From Streptomyces cathayae (GTDB lineage Bacteria; Actinomycetota; Actinomycetes; Streptomycetales; Streptomycetaceae): 64,000 bases of DNA. Shown here piece after piece: positions 25,566 to 33,554 of the stretch. A program made the position numbers and the translations under genes. Position 1 is the first letter of the stretch. Every line of letters starts with the position of its first letter. Location: the NCBI RefSeq assembly GCF_029760955.1, contig NZ_CP121682.1:5332001-5396000 (forward strand), read 5' to 3'. The notes beneath the pieces were generated by a model that saw only the letters and a program-made list of their open reading frames with translations, did not search any database and was not told where the DNA came from.

Positions 25566-26636
25566 ATGGCAGGGCCAGCGGACCCCCCTGGAGGGACTCC
25601 TGAGGGTGCCCCCTCGGGCGGCGAGGACGAGTACCGGTCCGTCGTCTTCGACGAGTCCTTCGTCCGTGCTGCCCGCCTCCAGGAGTTCTCCGCCGAGGAG
25701 CGCATCACCGACCACGCTCCCGCGGTACGCCGCCGTCCGCGGCGCCGCCGGGGCCTGTCCCGGCAGGTGCTGGTGCTCGTGGTGCTGATCGCCCTGGCCT
25801 TCGGCACCGCGATCTACATGGGCGTACAGCACCCCTACCGGGCGGCCACCGCCGGGGAGGCGGTCGAACCCCTGCGCATGACCGTGCTCCCGCTCGAGCC
25901 CGAGGGCAGGGTGCCCGGCACCACCAGCGTCGAACAGCTGTACGCCAGGAGTCCGGCGGCACAGTTCCGCGTCGGTGCCGAGGGAGTGCCGCTCCCGGCG
26001 TCCCGGCACACCGCGCACTTCTCGGACGGGCAGGTCGTGGCCGCGCTGCTCACCGCGAAGGACTACGTGGTCCGGTCCGCGCTCGATCCCGCGGTGCTCA
26101 CCGGCGGGGAGACCCGCTCGGTACGCGTCCTGCTCGACGCCGACCAGCAGGAGCAGTTCGACCAGAGCCTCACCCGGCCGGCCGCCGACGGGCGGCACGC
26201 GCCCACCGGATGGCTCGTCCGCTTCGACCCCTCCCGCGCGGAGCTGGCCGACCACAGGATCCGCGTCCAGGGCACCCTGCAGGCAGCCGAGGCCGACCCC
26301 TCCACCCTCGAGGTCACCGCGGACCACACCTCCGTGTACGCGCTGCGGCCGACCGGTGCGGAGAAGGGCGCGGAGGCGTCGCTGTTCACGGTCCGGCGCG
26401 AGCTGCACTTCCGCTTCGACCGCGAGGACCTGCGCCTGCACCAGGCGCAGCTCGCCGTCTCGTACGTCCAGGCCGGCCCGCTGTCCTGCGCGGAGGACTC
26501 GGCGGGCCGGCTGCGCCCCCTGCTGGCGGGCGCCACGGCCGAGCAGGGCGGCCCCGCCGGCACCGACCCCTACGCCGCGGGCGGCACCGCGGCCCTGTGC
26601 GGCTCGCTGGCGGCGGGGGCACAGCCCAGGTTGTGA
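25566..26636 (+). CDS. Membrane-anchored extracytoplasmic protein with VVFDESF motif
   Basis: A 356-aa protein. A cytoplasmic stub of ~60 residues contains RSVVFDESFVRAARLQE and an Arg-rich cluster (RRRPRRRRG). A transmembrane helix follows at ~66-86 (VLVLVVLIALAFGTAIYMG), then ~270 outer residues rich in beta strands, with Cys in GPLSCAEDS and AALCGS that may pair. Preceded by TACTCT-GAAGAT-ATG, so probably leaderless. It shares the VVFDE(A/S)F motif with its upstream neighbour, pointing to a common cytoplasmic partner. In S. coelicolor the counterpart has, as I recall, been tied to cell-wall glycopolymer and Mre proteins. Confidence 0.78.
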   Translation: MAGPADPPGGTPEGAPSGGEDEYRSVVFDESFVRAARLQEFSAEERITDHAPAVRRRPRRRRGLSRQVLVLVVLIALAFGTAIYMGVQHPYRAATAGEAVEPLRMTVLPLEPEGRVPGTTSVEQLYARSPAAQFRVGAEGVPLPASRHTAHFSDGQVVAALLTAKDYVVRSALDPAVLTGGETRSVRVLLDADQQEQFDQSLTRPAADGRHAPTGWLVRFDPSRAELADHRIRVQGTLQAAEADPSTLEVTADHTSVYALRPTGAEKGAEASLFTVRRELHFRFDREDLRLHQAQLAVSYVQAGPLSCAEDSAGRLRPLLAGATAEQGGPAGTDPYAAGGTAALCGSLAAGAQPRL

Positions 26637-26698
26637 CGACCGCGCCCCCGGTGGCCGTGTGGCCGCCCCCGCCGTGGCTCCTGTGCCTCAGGCGTGCC

Positions 26699-27832
26699 TC
26701 AGGTGCCGTCGCGCGGCGGGCGGTCGTCCCCGGAACCGGAGTCCGGGCCGGAGTCCGGCGAGGGCTTCGACCCTGATGCCCCTGATGACCCCGACGACGT
26801 GAAGCCGCCGAAGCCGCGGCGGACCCGGCCGCCCAGATCACCGGCGCCGCCCGCGATGTCGCTGACCAGCTTCATCAGCGGATCCTTGGAGTTCTTCACG
26901 TCACCGGCGTAGCTGCTCGCCGACTCGCGCCAGGAGTCCCGCACCGAGGCGTCCTTGTCCTCGTCGCGGCGCGGGTAGTGGCCGTCCATGAGCCGCTGGT
27001 AGTCGCGGGACTCCGCCCACTTCTTCAGCTCGGCCGCCCGCACGGTGGTGAACGGGTGGGAGCGGGGCAGCACGTTGAGGATCTTCAGCACGGAGTCGCG
27101 CAGATCGCCCCCGGCGTCGTACTCCTCGGCCTGCTCCAGGAACGCGTCGACGTTCATCTCGTGCAGATGGTTGCCACCGGCGATCTTCATCAGGCCGCGC
27201 ATCGAGGCCTGGAGGTCCTGGCCGACCAGCAGCCCCGCACGGTCCGCGGACAGCTCCGACTTGCGGAACCACTCGCGCAGCGCCGTCACGATCGCCATGA
27301 TCGCGACACTGCCCAGCGGAATCCAGGCCACCCGCACCGCGAGGGACGTCAGGAACAGCAGGACGGTCCGGTAGACCGAGTGCCCGGACAGCGCGTGCCC
27401 GACCTCGTGCCCGACGACGGCCCGCATCTCCTCCTCGTCGAGCAGCTCGACCAGTCCCGTGGTGACCACGATGATCGGCTCGTCCAGACCGATGCACATC
27501 GCGTTCGGCGTCGGGTCCTGGTTCACGTACATCGGCGGGACCTTCTCCAGGTCCAGGATGTAGCAGGCGTCCCGCAGCATGACGTTGAGATGCGCGAACT
27601 GCCGGTCCGAGACGCGCACCGAGTCGGACAGGAAGAGCAGCCGCAGGCTGCGCTCGGGCAGCAGGCCGCTCAGTGCCTTGAAGACCGTGTCGAAACCGGT
27701 CAGCTTGCGCAGCGCCACCAGGGCGGAGCGGTCGGCGGGGTGTTCGTACGCACGCGAGGAGATTCCGGGGAAGCGCCTGCGCTTCCTGCTCGGCACGTTC
27801 TCGTGCCCGTTGTGCTGATGGCCGTCGGACAT
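26699..27832 (-). CDS. M48-family membrane metalloprotease
   Basis: A 377-aa protein with the zinc-protease motif HEVGHALSGH and, further on, a third-ligand-type Glu in RKSELSADRAGLL. Hydrophobic helices (VLLFLTSLAVRVAWIPLGSVAIMAIVTAL) lie between them, as in HtpX/Ste24-like enzymes. The C-terminus is low-complexity Gly/Ser/Asp-rich (SGSSGASGSKPSPDSG). The ATG at 27832 (MSDGHQHNGH) has GGGGGA upstream; an 80-residue extension from further upstream is unsupported. Likely role is membrane protein quality control; substrates are unknown. Confidence 0.88.
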   Translation of the reverse strand: MSDGHQHNGHENVPSRKRRRFPGISSRAYEHPADRSALVALRKLTGFDTVFKALSGLLPERSLRLLFLSDSVRVSDRQFAHLNVMLRDACYILDLEKVPPMYVNQDPTPNAMCIGLDEPIIVVTTGLVELLDEEEMRAVVGHEVGHALSGHSVYRTVLLFLTSLAVRVAWIPLGSVAIMAIVTALREWFRKSELSADRAGLLVGQDLQASMRGLMKIAGGNHLHEMNVDAFLEQAEEYDAGGDLRDSVLKILNVLPRSHPFTTVRAAELKKWAESRDYQRLMDGHYPRRDEDKDASVRDSWRESASSYAGDVKNSKDPLMKLVSDIAGGAGDLGGRVRRGFGGFTSSGSSGASGSKPSPDSGPDSGSGDDRPPRDGT

Positions 27833-28200
27833 GTGTCCCCCATGTGCGTCTGTGTGACCTTCGAGGTCCCCTTGGCGGTCCCTTGCCGGTCCTCCGTGCG
27901 GTCCCTGCCGCACCCGCTGCCCGCCCCGGGGCGAAGCCCAGCCTAGGCGGAGACGGCGTGGACCGGCAGACCGGATGCGAGCCGTGCGGCTCCCCGACAA
28001 GGACGGCCCGGGCAGCGGGATGGTTGCCTGCCGGGGTGCCCGGCGGGATGTCCGCCGTGGAGGCCCCGGCGCCCGGCCGGGGAGCGGCGGGGAAGGCAGC
28101 CGGGCCCGCAACGGCGGAGTCGGGGTGATCGTCGAGAAGGTGCCCGCTTACGATGAGCCGAAGTCTTTATCCCGCCCACACGCGATAGGTACTGCCGAAG
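27833..28200. other. Divergent intergenic region
   Basis: 368 bases between the minus-strand protease gene and a small plus-strand ORF. No gene is supported. It must contain two divergent promoters, but I see no clear -35/-10 pair; TTTATC at 28167-28172 is AT-rich enough to be a -10. Confidence 0.4.
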
Positions 28201-28365
28201 ATGAGCTTCCCCAGCGCCGCTGCCCAGTTGGTCACCCTCGCCGCCGAGGGCGGAGCGAACAGTGGCAACCACGAGAGCCTCAACCCCTACTTCGTCGGCG
28301 GCTGTGTCCTGGCCGCCCTGCTGGTCCTGCTGTGGATCACCACCCGCTTCAACCGCGACCGCTGA
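28201..28365 (+). CDS. Small membrane protein (54 aa)
   Basis: ATG 28201 to TGA 28365 encodes 54 residues: a polar N-terminus with [15 protein letters not shown], then one transmembrane helix ([16 protein letters not shown]) and a basic end RFNRDR. The composition and positive-inside tail are typical of a genuine small actinobacterial membrane protein, and I recall a similar protein upstream of nadD in other Streptomyces. The RBS is weak (GCCGAAG). Function unknown. Confidence 0.7.
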   Translation: MSFPSAAAQLVTLAAEGGANSGNHESLNPYFVGGCVLAALLVLLWITTRFNRDR

Positions 28366-28471
28366 ACCCCCCCGGCATGAGCCACCGGACCGGCCCCGGG
28401 CCGTCCGGGGCCGGCCGGAGGACACACCTGGCCGTCGGGGCCGCCATGTTGGGCCGGTAGGGTCTGCACGC

Positions 28472-29242
28472 ATGGAAGAGCAGGACATGCCTGTCGGTCC
28501 GGCGATGGACGCGGGCGGGGAGTCGACCGAGGCGACCACCGAGGTCACGACCGGGTCCGGGGCCGAAGGCACGGCCGCGCGACCGGCGAGCGGCGCCGAG
28601 CACCGTCCGGCGCCGCGCCGGGGCGGCGGCACGGGCGGTGGCAGAGTGCAGCCGGGCAAGCGCCGGCTCGGTGTCATGGGTGGCACCTTCGACCCGATCC
28701 ACCACGGGCACCTGGTGGCGGCCAGCGAGGTCGCCGCGCGGTTCCACCTCGACGAGGTGGTCTTCGTCCCCACCGGGCAGCCGTGGCAGAAGAGCCACCG
28801 GGTGGTCTCCGCGGCGGAGGACCGCTATCTGATGACGGTCGTCGCGACCGTCGAGAACCCGCAGTTCTCGGTGAGCCGTATCGACATCGACCGCGGCGGG
28901 CCCACCTACACCGTGGACACCCTGCGCGACCTGCGCGCGCTCAATCCCGACACGGATCTGTTCTTCATCACCGGCGCCGACGCCCTCGCCCAGATCCTCA
29001 CCTGGCGGGACAGCGAGGAACTGTTCTCCCTGGCACACTTCATCGGCGTCACCAGGCCCGGCCACCATCTGACCGACGCGGGTCTGCCCGAGGGGGGCGT
29101 GTCCCTCGTCGAGGTCCCCGCTCTGGCCATTTCCTCGACGGACTGCCGGGTGAGAGTCGGCAAGGGGGATCCCGTCTGGTACCTGGTGCCGGACGGGGTC
29201 GTGCGCTACATCGCCAAGCGCGAGCTGTACCGCGGCGAGTGA
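28472..29242 (+). CDS. nadD: Nicotinate-nucleotide adenylyltransferase
   Basis: Transfers AMP from ATP to nicotinate mononucleotide to make deamido-NAD. The 256-aa product has [18 protein letters not shown] (nucleotidyltransferase HXGH motif) at ~67-84 and ISSTDCR near the C-terminus. The first ~66 residues are a low-complexity Gly/Ala/Thr/Glu extension absent from most NadD. The ATG 28472 is the first start after the preceding small gene; a start at the internal ATG just before GGTFDP would also give a complete enzyme. Followed by the LCP gene and rsfS. Confidence 0.92.
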   Translation: MEEQDMPVGPAMDAGGESTEATTEVTTGSGAEGTAARPASGAEHRPAPRRGGGTGGGRVQPGKRRLGVMGGTFDPIHHGHLVAASEVAARFHLDEVVFVPTGQPWQKSHRVVSAAEDRYLMTVVATVENPQFSVSRIDIDRGGPTYTVDTLRDLRALNPDTDLFFITGADALAQILTWRDSEELFSLAHFIGVTRPGHHLTDAGLPEGGVSLVEVPALAISSTDCRVRVGKGDPVWYLVPDGVVRYIAKRELYRGE

Positions 29243-29258
29243 GCCGAGAGGGGCACCG

Positions 29259-31100
29259 GTGAACGACCGATACGAGGCGGGACACGGCGACGGCGGGGAC
29301 GACCCGTACGGGCTCGTCGGCTACGACGAGTACGGACAGCCCGTCTACCGCCATGACCAGGCCCAGCAGGCCCCGCGGCAGCCGTACGACCCGTACGGGC
29401 AGCAGGGGAACCAGGACCAGAACCAGAACCAGTACCAGCAGCACCAGGGCCAGTACGGGGACGGCCAGGGGCAGCAGGGCTACGGCTACGACCCGTACGC
29501 CACGGGCGGCCCGCAGCAGCCCCAGCCGCCGTACGACCCCTACGGGGCCCAGGACACCCCCGCCCCCGGCACTCCCGGCACCTACGACGCGTACGACCCC
29601 TACGGCACCCCGCAGAGCGGCGGGACGGCACCGTCGTACGACCCCTACGGGGACTCCTCCGGGCAGACCGCGTACGGCGGCACCGGCCGACAGCCCCGGA
29701 CCGCCGAGCAGACCGCGTACATCCCGCACCAGCCCGGCCCTGCCGACGACGAGACCGGTCGGACCGACGGCCGCACCGACGGCCAGACCGGCCCCGCCGA
29801 CCTCCCCGCCGACTCCGAGGCACCCGAACAGGACTACCGCACCGAGCAGTTCGCCTTCGTCGAGGAACCGGACGGTGACTCCGAGGACGTCATCGACTGG
29901 CTGAAGTTCACCGAGAACCGCACCGAGCGCCGCGAGGAGGCCAAGCGCCGCGCACGCAGCCGGATCGTCGCCCTCGTCGTGGTCCTCGCGCTGGTCGCGA
30001 CCGGCGGCGTCGGCTACCTCTGGTACGCCGGGAAACTGCCCGGCACCGGCTCCGACGCCGACACCGGCACCACGACGGCCGCGGGCGCCCAGAAACGGGA
30101 CGTCCTCGTCGTCCACCTGCACGACACCAAGGGCGGCGACACCGCCACCGCGCTGCTCGTCGACAACACCACCACCCAGCAGGGCACCACCGTCCTGCTG
30201 CCCAACTCCCTGGCCCTCGCCGCCGAGGACGGCACCACCACCACGCTCGCCAAGTCGGTCGAGGACGACGGCTCCGGCGGGACCCGGACCGCGCTCGACA
30301 CGGTCCTCGGCACCGACATCGAGGGCACCTGGCGGCTGGACACGCCCTATCTGCAGAACCTCGTCGACCTGGTCGGCAACATCGACATCGACACCGACGC
30401 CGACGTGCCGGACCCGGGCGCCAAGAAGAAGGGCGAGGCGCCCCTCGTCAAGAAGGGGAAGAGCCAGACCCTCTCCGGCAAGATGGCCGTCGCCTACGCC
30501 ACCCACCGCGGCTCCGGCGAGGCGCAGGACGCCCAGTTGGCGCGGTTCGGGCAGGTCATGCAGGGGGTGCTGCGGAAGATGACCTCCGACGCGGACGCCG
30601 CGACGACCACCGTCCAGACCCTGGGGCAGATCATCGAGCCGCCCCTGACCGACAAGGACCTCGGCTCCTTCCTCGCCCGGCTGGCCGACCTCGCCAAGGG
30701 CGGCGACCACGAAACCGCGCTGCTGCCCGTGCAGGAGGACGGCACGCTCACCGCCGAGACGAGCGACAGCGTGGTCAAGGAGGTGCTCGGCGGCACGGTG
30801 AAGAGCCCCGACAAGGACGCCGCGGTCAGCGTCTCGGTGCGCGACGCCACCGGTGTGGAAGACAACGCCGAGAAGGCACGCGTGGTGCTCCTCAACGGCG
30901 GCTTCACCTTCCTGAAGGCCGGCACGGCCACCGCGGAGGCGACCTCCGAGGTCGTCTACGCCGACGCCGCCGACAAGGAGAACGCCGGGGAGGTCGCCAA
31001 GACCCTGGGACTGCCCGCCTCCTCCGTCAGCAAGGGCGAGGTCTCCGGGAACGCCAGGGTCTCGGTGCTCCTCGGCCAGGACTACGAGCCCGGCAGCTGA
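29259..31100 (+). CDS. LytR/CpsA/Psr-type cell-wall protein with LytR_C domain
   Basis: A 613-aa membrane protein. Residues 1-~230 are cytoplasmic and low-complexity, with repeated YDPYG blocks and Gln/Pro runs. A helix at ~235-257 (IVALVVVLALVATGGVGYLWY) crosses the membrane. An LCP-like region follows (LVVHLHDTKGGDTATALL, then LDTVLGTDIEGTWRL), and a LytR_C domain closes it (VVLLNGGFTFLKAGTA ... VSVLLGQDY). LCP proteins attach glycopolymers to peptidoglycan, so it could finish the product of the rml/TagF loci. S. coelicolor PdtA (SCO2578) maps nearby in this gene order; equivalence is my recollection. The canonical catalytic Arg pattern is not obvious. Confidence 0.8.
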   Translation: MNDRYEAGHGDGGDDPYGLVGYDEYGQPVYRHDQAQQAPRQPYDPYGQQGNQDQNQNQYQQHQGQYGDGQGQQGYGYDPYATGGPQQPQPPYDPYGAQDTPAPGTPGTYDAYDPYGTPQSGGTAPSYDPYGDSSGQTAYGGTGRQPRTAEQTAYIPHQPGPADDETGRTDGRTDGQTGPADLPADSEAPEQDYRTEQFAFVEEPDGDSEDVIDWLKFTENRTERREEAKRRARSRIVALVVVLALVATGGVGYLWYAGKLPGTGSDADTGTTTAAGAQKRDVLVVHLHDTKGGDTATALLVDNTTTQQGTTVLLPNSLALAAEDGTTTTLAKSVEDDGSGGTRTALDTVLGTDIEGTWRLDTPYLQNLVDLVGNIDIDTDADVPDPGAKKKGEAPLVKKGKSQTLSGKMAVAYATHRGSGEAQDAQLARFGQVMQGVLRKMTSDADAATTTVQTLGQIIEPPLTDKDLGSFLARLADLAKGGDHETALLPVQEDGTLTAETSDSVVKEVLGGTVKSPDKDAAVSVSVRDATGVEDNAEKARVVLLNGGFTFLKAGTATAEATSEVVYADAADKENAGEVAKTLGLPASSVSKGEVSGNARVSVLLGQDYEPGS

Positions 31101-31217
31101 CCGGGTGGGGCCGCCGCCGGCGGCCCCACCGGCCGGGCGTGCCCCGAAACGCGTGGGGCGTGCCCGGCGGTCCGTGAGACCCTTGGAGGCAACCGACCTC
31201 CGAGCGAAAGCCTTGTA

Positions 31218-31676
31218 GTGACCGCAACCGACCGTTCCATCGAGCTCGTCACCGCCGCCGCCCAGGCGGCCGCCGACAAGCTCGCGCACGACATCGTCGC
31301 CTACGACGTCAGTGACGTGCTGTCCATCACCGACGCCTTCCTGCTGGCCTCCGCGCCCAACGACCGCCAGGTCAAGTCGATCGTCGACGAGATCGAGGAG
31401 CGGCTCAGCAAGGAGCTCGGCGCCAAGCCGGTCCGCCGCGAGGGCGACCGCGAGGCCCGCTGGGTCCTGCTCGACTACGTCGACATCGTCGTCCACGTCC
31501 AGCACAGCGAGGAGCGGGTCTTCTACGCCCTGGAGAGGCTGTGGAAGGACTGCCCCGAGCTGGAGCTGCCCGCGGACGCCGTGGCGACCCGCGGCAAGGC
31601 CAAGGAGCACGCCCGGCAGCTGGAGGCCGCGGAGGCCGCCGCACAGGCCGCGGAGCCGGGTGGTGAGTGGAGGTGA
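31218..31676 (+). CDS. rsfS: Ribosomal silencing factor RsfS
   Basis: A 152-aa protein of the RsfS/Iojap family, which binds L14 and blocks 30S/50S joining under poor nutrition. Diagnostic stretches: DIVAYDVSDVLSITDAFLLAS near residue 23 and REARWVLLDYVDIVVHVQ near 77. A short Ala/Glu-rich helix ends it. The order nadD-(LCP)-rsfS-phosphatase is conserved in actinobacteria. Overlaps the next gene at GTGA. Confidence 0.95.
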   Translation: MTATDRSIELVTAAAQAAADKLAHDIVAYDVSDVLSITDAFLLASAPNDRQVKSIVDEIEERLSKELGAKPVRREGDREARWVLLDYVDIVVHVQHSEERVFYALERLWKDCPELELPADAVATRGKAKEHARQLEAAEAAAQAAEPGGEWR

Positions 31677-32341
31677 GTGCCTCCGGTGAGGTGTCCGGGT
31701 CCGGCCGCCGGGGCCGCCGCATCATCCTGTGGCGCCACGGCCAGACCTCCTGGAACGTGGAGCGCCGCTTCCAGGGCAGCACCGACGTGGAGCTCACCGA
31801 GACCGGTGTCGCCCAGGCCCGCCGGGCCGCGCGCCTCCTCGCGAGCCTCGCACCGGACGCGATCATCGCCTCCGACCTGAAGCGGGCCGCGCGCACCGCC
31901 GCGGAACTCACCGCGCTCACCGGTCTGGAGCCGGTGTACGACGAGGCCCTGCGGGAGACCTACGCGGGCGTCTGGCAGGGCCTGACGCACGACGAGATCA
32001 TCGCCAGGTACGGCGACGAGTACACCGCCTGGAAGCGCGGCGAGCCGGTGCGCAGGGGCGGCGGCGAACTGGAGACCGAGGTCGCCGACCGCGCCGCTCC
32101 GGTGGTGCTCCGGCACACCGAGAAGCTCCCGGACGACGGCACGCTCGTGGTGGTCAGCCACGGCGGCACGATCCGCACCACCATCGGCCGGCTGCTCGGG
32201 CTGGACCCGCGCAACTGGGAGGGCCTCGGCGGGCTCACCAACTGCTGCTGGTCGGTCCTCGGCGAGGGAGCCCGCGGCTGGCGGCTGCTGGAGCACAACG
32301 CCGGCACCCTGCCGGAGCCGGTGCTCGGCGACGACGACTGA
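31673..32341 (+). CDS. Histidine phosphatase (phosphoglycerate-mutase superfamily), GpgP-like
   Basis: A 222-aa histidine phosphatase: LWRHGQTSWN provides the phospho-accepting His (RHG), and VVSHGGTIRT the second His. The mycobacterial gene in the same position after rsfS (Rv2419c, GpgP) is a glucosyl-3-phosphoglycerate phosphatase; the same role here is inferred from position only. GTG 31673 overlaps the rsfS stop; a GTG two codons earlier is also possible. Confidence 0.88.
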   Translation: MSASGEVSGSGRRGRRIILWRHGQTSWNVERRFQGSTDVELTETGVAQARRAARLLASLAPDAIIASDLKRAARTAAELTALTGLEPVYDEALRETYAGVWQGLTHDEIIARYGDEYTAWKRGEPVRRGGGELETEVADRAAPVVLRHTEKLPDDGTLVVVSHGGTIRTTIGRLLGLDPRNWEGLGGLTNCCWSVLGEGARGWRLLEHNAGTLPEPVLGDDD

Positions 32342-32402
32342 CGGACGACCGACCGGACGACGGACGGCCGACGACTGACGGACGGCCGACGGACGATCGG
32401 CC
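32338..32402. repeat. GACGGAC-type low-complexity repeat
   Basis: Degenerate reiteration of GACGGACGAC and GACGGCCGAC units fills the first 60 bases after the phosphatase stop. Such simple repeats can arise by slippage; no function is apparent. Confidence 0.6.
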
Positions 32403-32437
32403 GGGCGCCGGATTTCGCTTTCCGGCAGGTCGCAGGC

Positions 32438-32443
32438 TAAAGT
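32438..32443 (+). promoter_or_regulatory. -10 box of the first tRNA-Ala gene
   Basis: TAAAGT lies 35 nt before the mature tRNA. The same hexamer occurs 39 nt before the second tRNA-Ala (33295-33300). Confidence 0.45.
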
Positions 32444-32478
32444 TCTTCTTGTTCGCCCGCCGAGCGGGAAGAACACCC

Positions 32479-32551
32479 GGGGCTATAGCTCAGTTGGTAG
32501 AGCGCCTGCATGGCATGCAGGAGGTCAGGAGTTCAATTCTCCTTAGCTCCA
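32479..32551 (+). tRNA. tRNA-Ala (anticodon GGC), copy 1
   Basis: A 73-nt cloverleaf: acceptor GGGGCTA/TAGCTCC with discriminator A, D-arm GCTCAGTTGGTAGAGC, anticodon stem CCTGC/GCAGG around loop ATGGCAT, and T-arm with GTTCAATTC. The G3-T70 pair that identifies alanine tRNAs is present (GGG...TCC). CCA is not encoded. It decodes GCC, the commonest alanine codon here. Confidence 0.97.
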
Positions 32552-32599
32552 CAGATGGGGTGCCGGATCGAGAGATCCAGTACTTCACCCGACGAAGAT

Positions 32600-32628
32600 C
32601 CCGTCCTCCGTACGAGGGCGGGTTTTTT
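32600..32628 (+). terminator. Terminator after tRNA-Ala copy 1
   Basis: CCCGTCCTC (32600-32608) pairs with GAGGGCGGG (32614-32622, one G-T pair), followed by six T residues. A classical intrinsic terminator. Confidence 0.85.
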
Positions 32629-32785
32629 CGTTGTTCCTGGTTGAGCGGTCCGGGGCCGACGGGCGTATACATCCATGAGGCGCCGATCCGTGTCTTGAAC
32701 GGTACCCGGGCGTCGCTGACCGCACCGGCCCCGCCGTGGCAGAATCAAACGGCCGGAAGGGGGCGCGGCCCGACGGGAGGGAGTT

Positions 32786-32998
32786 GTGATGCCTGCGAGC
32801 ATCCTCGGGGAGGTCGACCACCTCCTCGGCGGGGTGTCGACACGACGGACCTCGACCCGTCACCGCTGCCCGTCCCGCGGCTCCGCGCACGTCGCCCGGA
32901 TCCTTGACGGCCTCGGCGTCCTCGGAAGCCTGGACGCCCTCGGTGACAACGGCGGTGTCTCCTACGTGTGTACGGCCTGCGGCCACAGCTGGAGCTGA
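32786..32998 (+). CDS. Small protein with C-terminal CXXCG knuckle
   Basis: A 70-aa protein (69 from the ATG at 32789). GGGAGGGAG lies just upstream. The body is Arg/Ser-rich with GSAHVARILDGLG, and the C-terminus YVCTACGHSWS is half of a zinc ribbon. It may dimerise around zinc, or work with the next gene product, whose GTG start abuts this stop. It lies between two identical tRNA genes. Function unknown. Confidence 0.65.
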   Translation: MMPASILGEVDHLLGGVSTRRTSTRHRCPSRGSAHVARILDGLGVLGSLDALGDNGGVSYVCTACGHSWS

Positions 32999-33235
32999 GT
33001 GATGGGTGCGCACAGGCGAAGGTGTGACTGGTGCGGCAGCGGGACGCCGATCGTCCGGGACATGGAACCGGTCAATCCCGACTACCAGTACTGGTGCGAG
33101 GAGTGCGCGCGGGCGCTGATCATAAAGGGCGACCCGATCGAGACGTACCGCGAACTCGAGGGCGAACCGATCTACGGCCGGCTCCTGGAGGAGCACTGCA
33201 CGCTCAAACGCTTCTATTCGTTCGTGACCGCGTGA
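32999..33235 (+). CDS. Small zinc-ribbon protein
   Basis: A 78-aa protein with two Cys pairs, CDWCGS (residue ~9) and WCEECA (residue ~33), a treble-clef or ribbon-type zinc site, then an acidic helical part (ETYRELEGEPIYGRLLEEHC). GTG 32999 directly follows the previous stop, so the two are probably translated together; ATG 33002 is an alternative. Could bind nucleic acid or a protein partner; no family recognised. Confidence 0.7.
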   Translation: MMGAHRRRCDWCGSGTPIVRDMEPVNPDYQYWCEECARALIIKGDPIETYRELEGEPIYGRLLEEHCTLKRFYSFVTA

Positions 33236-33294
33236 CAATGCGGACGGAACCGGGCGCAACGGAACCGATTTGGTGTTGGGCCCCGATGACCGTG

Positions 33295-33300
33295 TAAAGT
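33295..33300 (+). promoter_or_regulatory. -10 box of the second tRNA-Ala gene
   Basis: TAAAGT, identical to the hexamer before tRNA-Ala copy 1 and at a similar distance from the tRNA. Confidence 0.45.
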
Positions 33301-33339
33301 TGGCGTCGCCGCCGGGGAAACCGGGCGGGAGCAGGACCT

Positions 33340-33412
33340 GGGGCTATAGCTCAGTTGGTAGAGCGCCTGCATGGCATGCAGGAGGTCAGGAGTTCAATTC
33401 TCCTTAGCTCCA
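33340..33412 (+). tRNA. tRNA-Ala (anticodon GGC), copy 2
   Basis: All 73 bases are identical to the copy at 32479-32551. The flanks differ apart from CAG directly after the 3' end and the TAAAGT promoter element. Confidence 0.97.
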
Positions 33413-33419
33413 CAGCAGT

Positions 33420-33455
33420 AGAGGGCGGACCATCCGAAGGGATGGTCCGCCCTCT
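33420..33455. terminator. Terminator after tRNA-Ala copy 2
   Basis: A perfect 16-bp stem (33420-33435 with 33440-33455), loop GAAG. Lies between the tRNA and the convergent NuoF-like gene and may serve both. Confidence 0.85.
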
Positions 33456-33554
33456 GTGCGTTGTGGGGCCGGTGGTCCGTGGGGGCGGTGTGCGGCGGCT
33501 CGGGGACGGGGACCGTGCGGGACAACCCCGAGGGGTGCCCCGCACGGATCTGTG

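Noticed and set aside
29049..31610. An 853-codon minus-strand frame opposite nadD, the LCP gene and rsfS
   Set aside because: Same shadow effect; three well-supported plus-strand genes occupy it.
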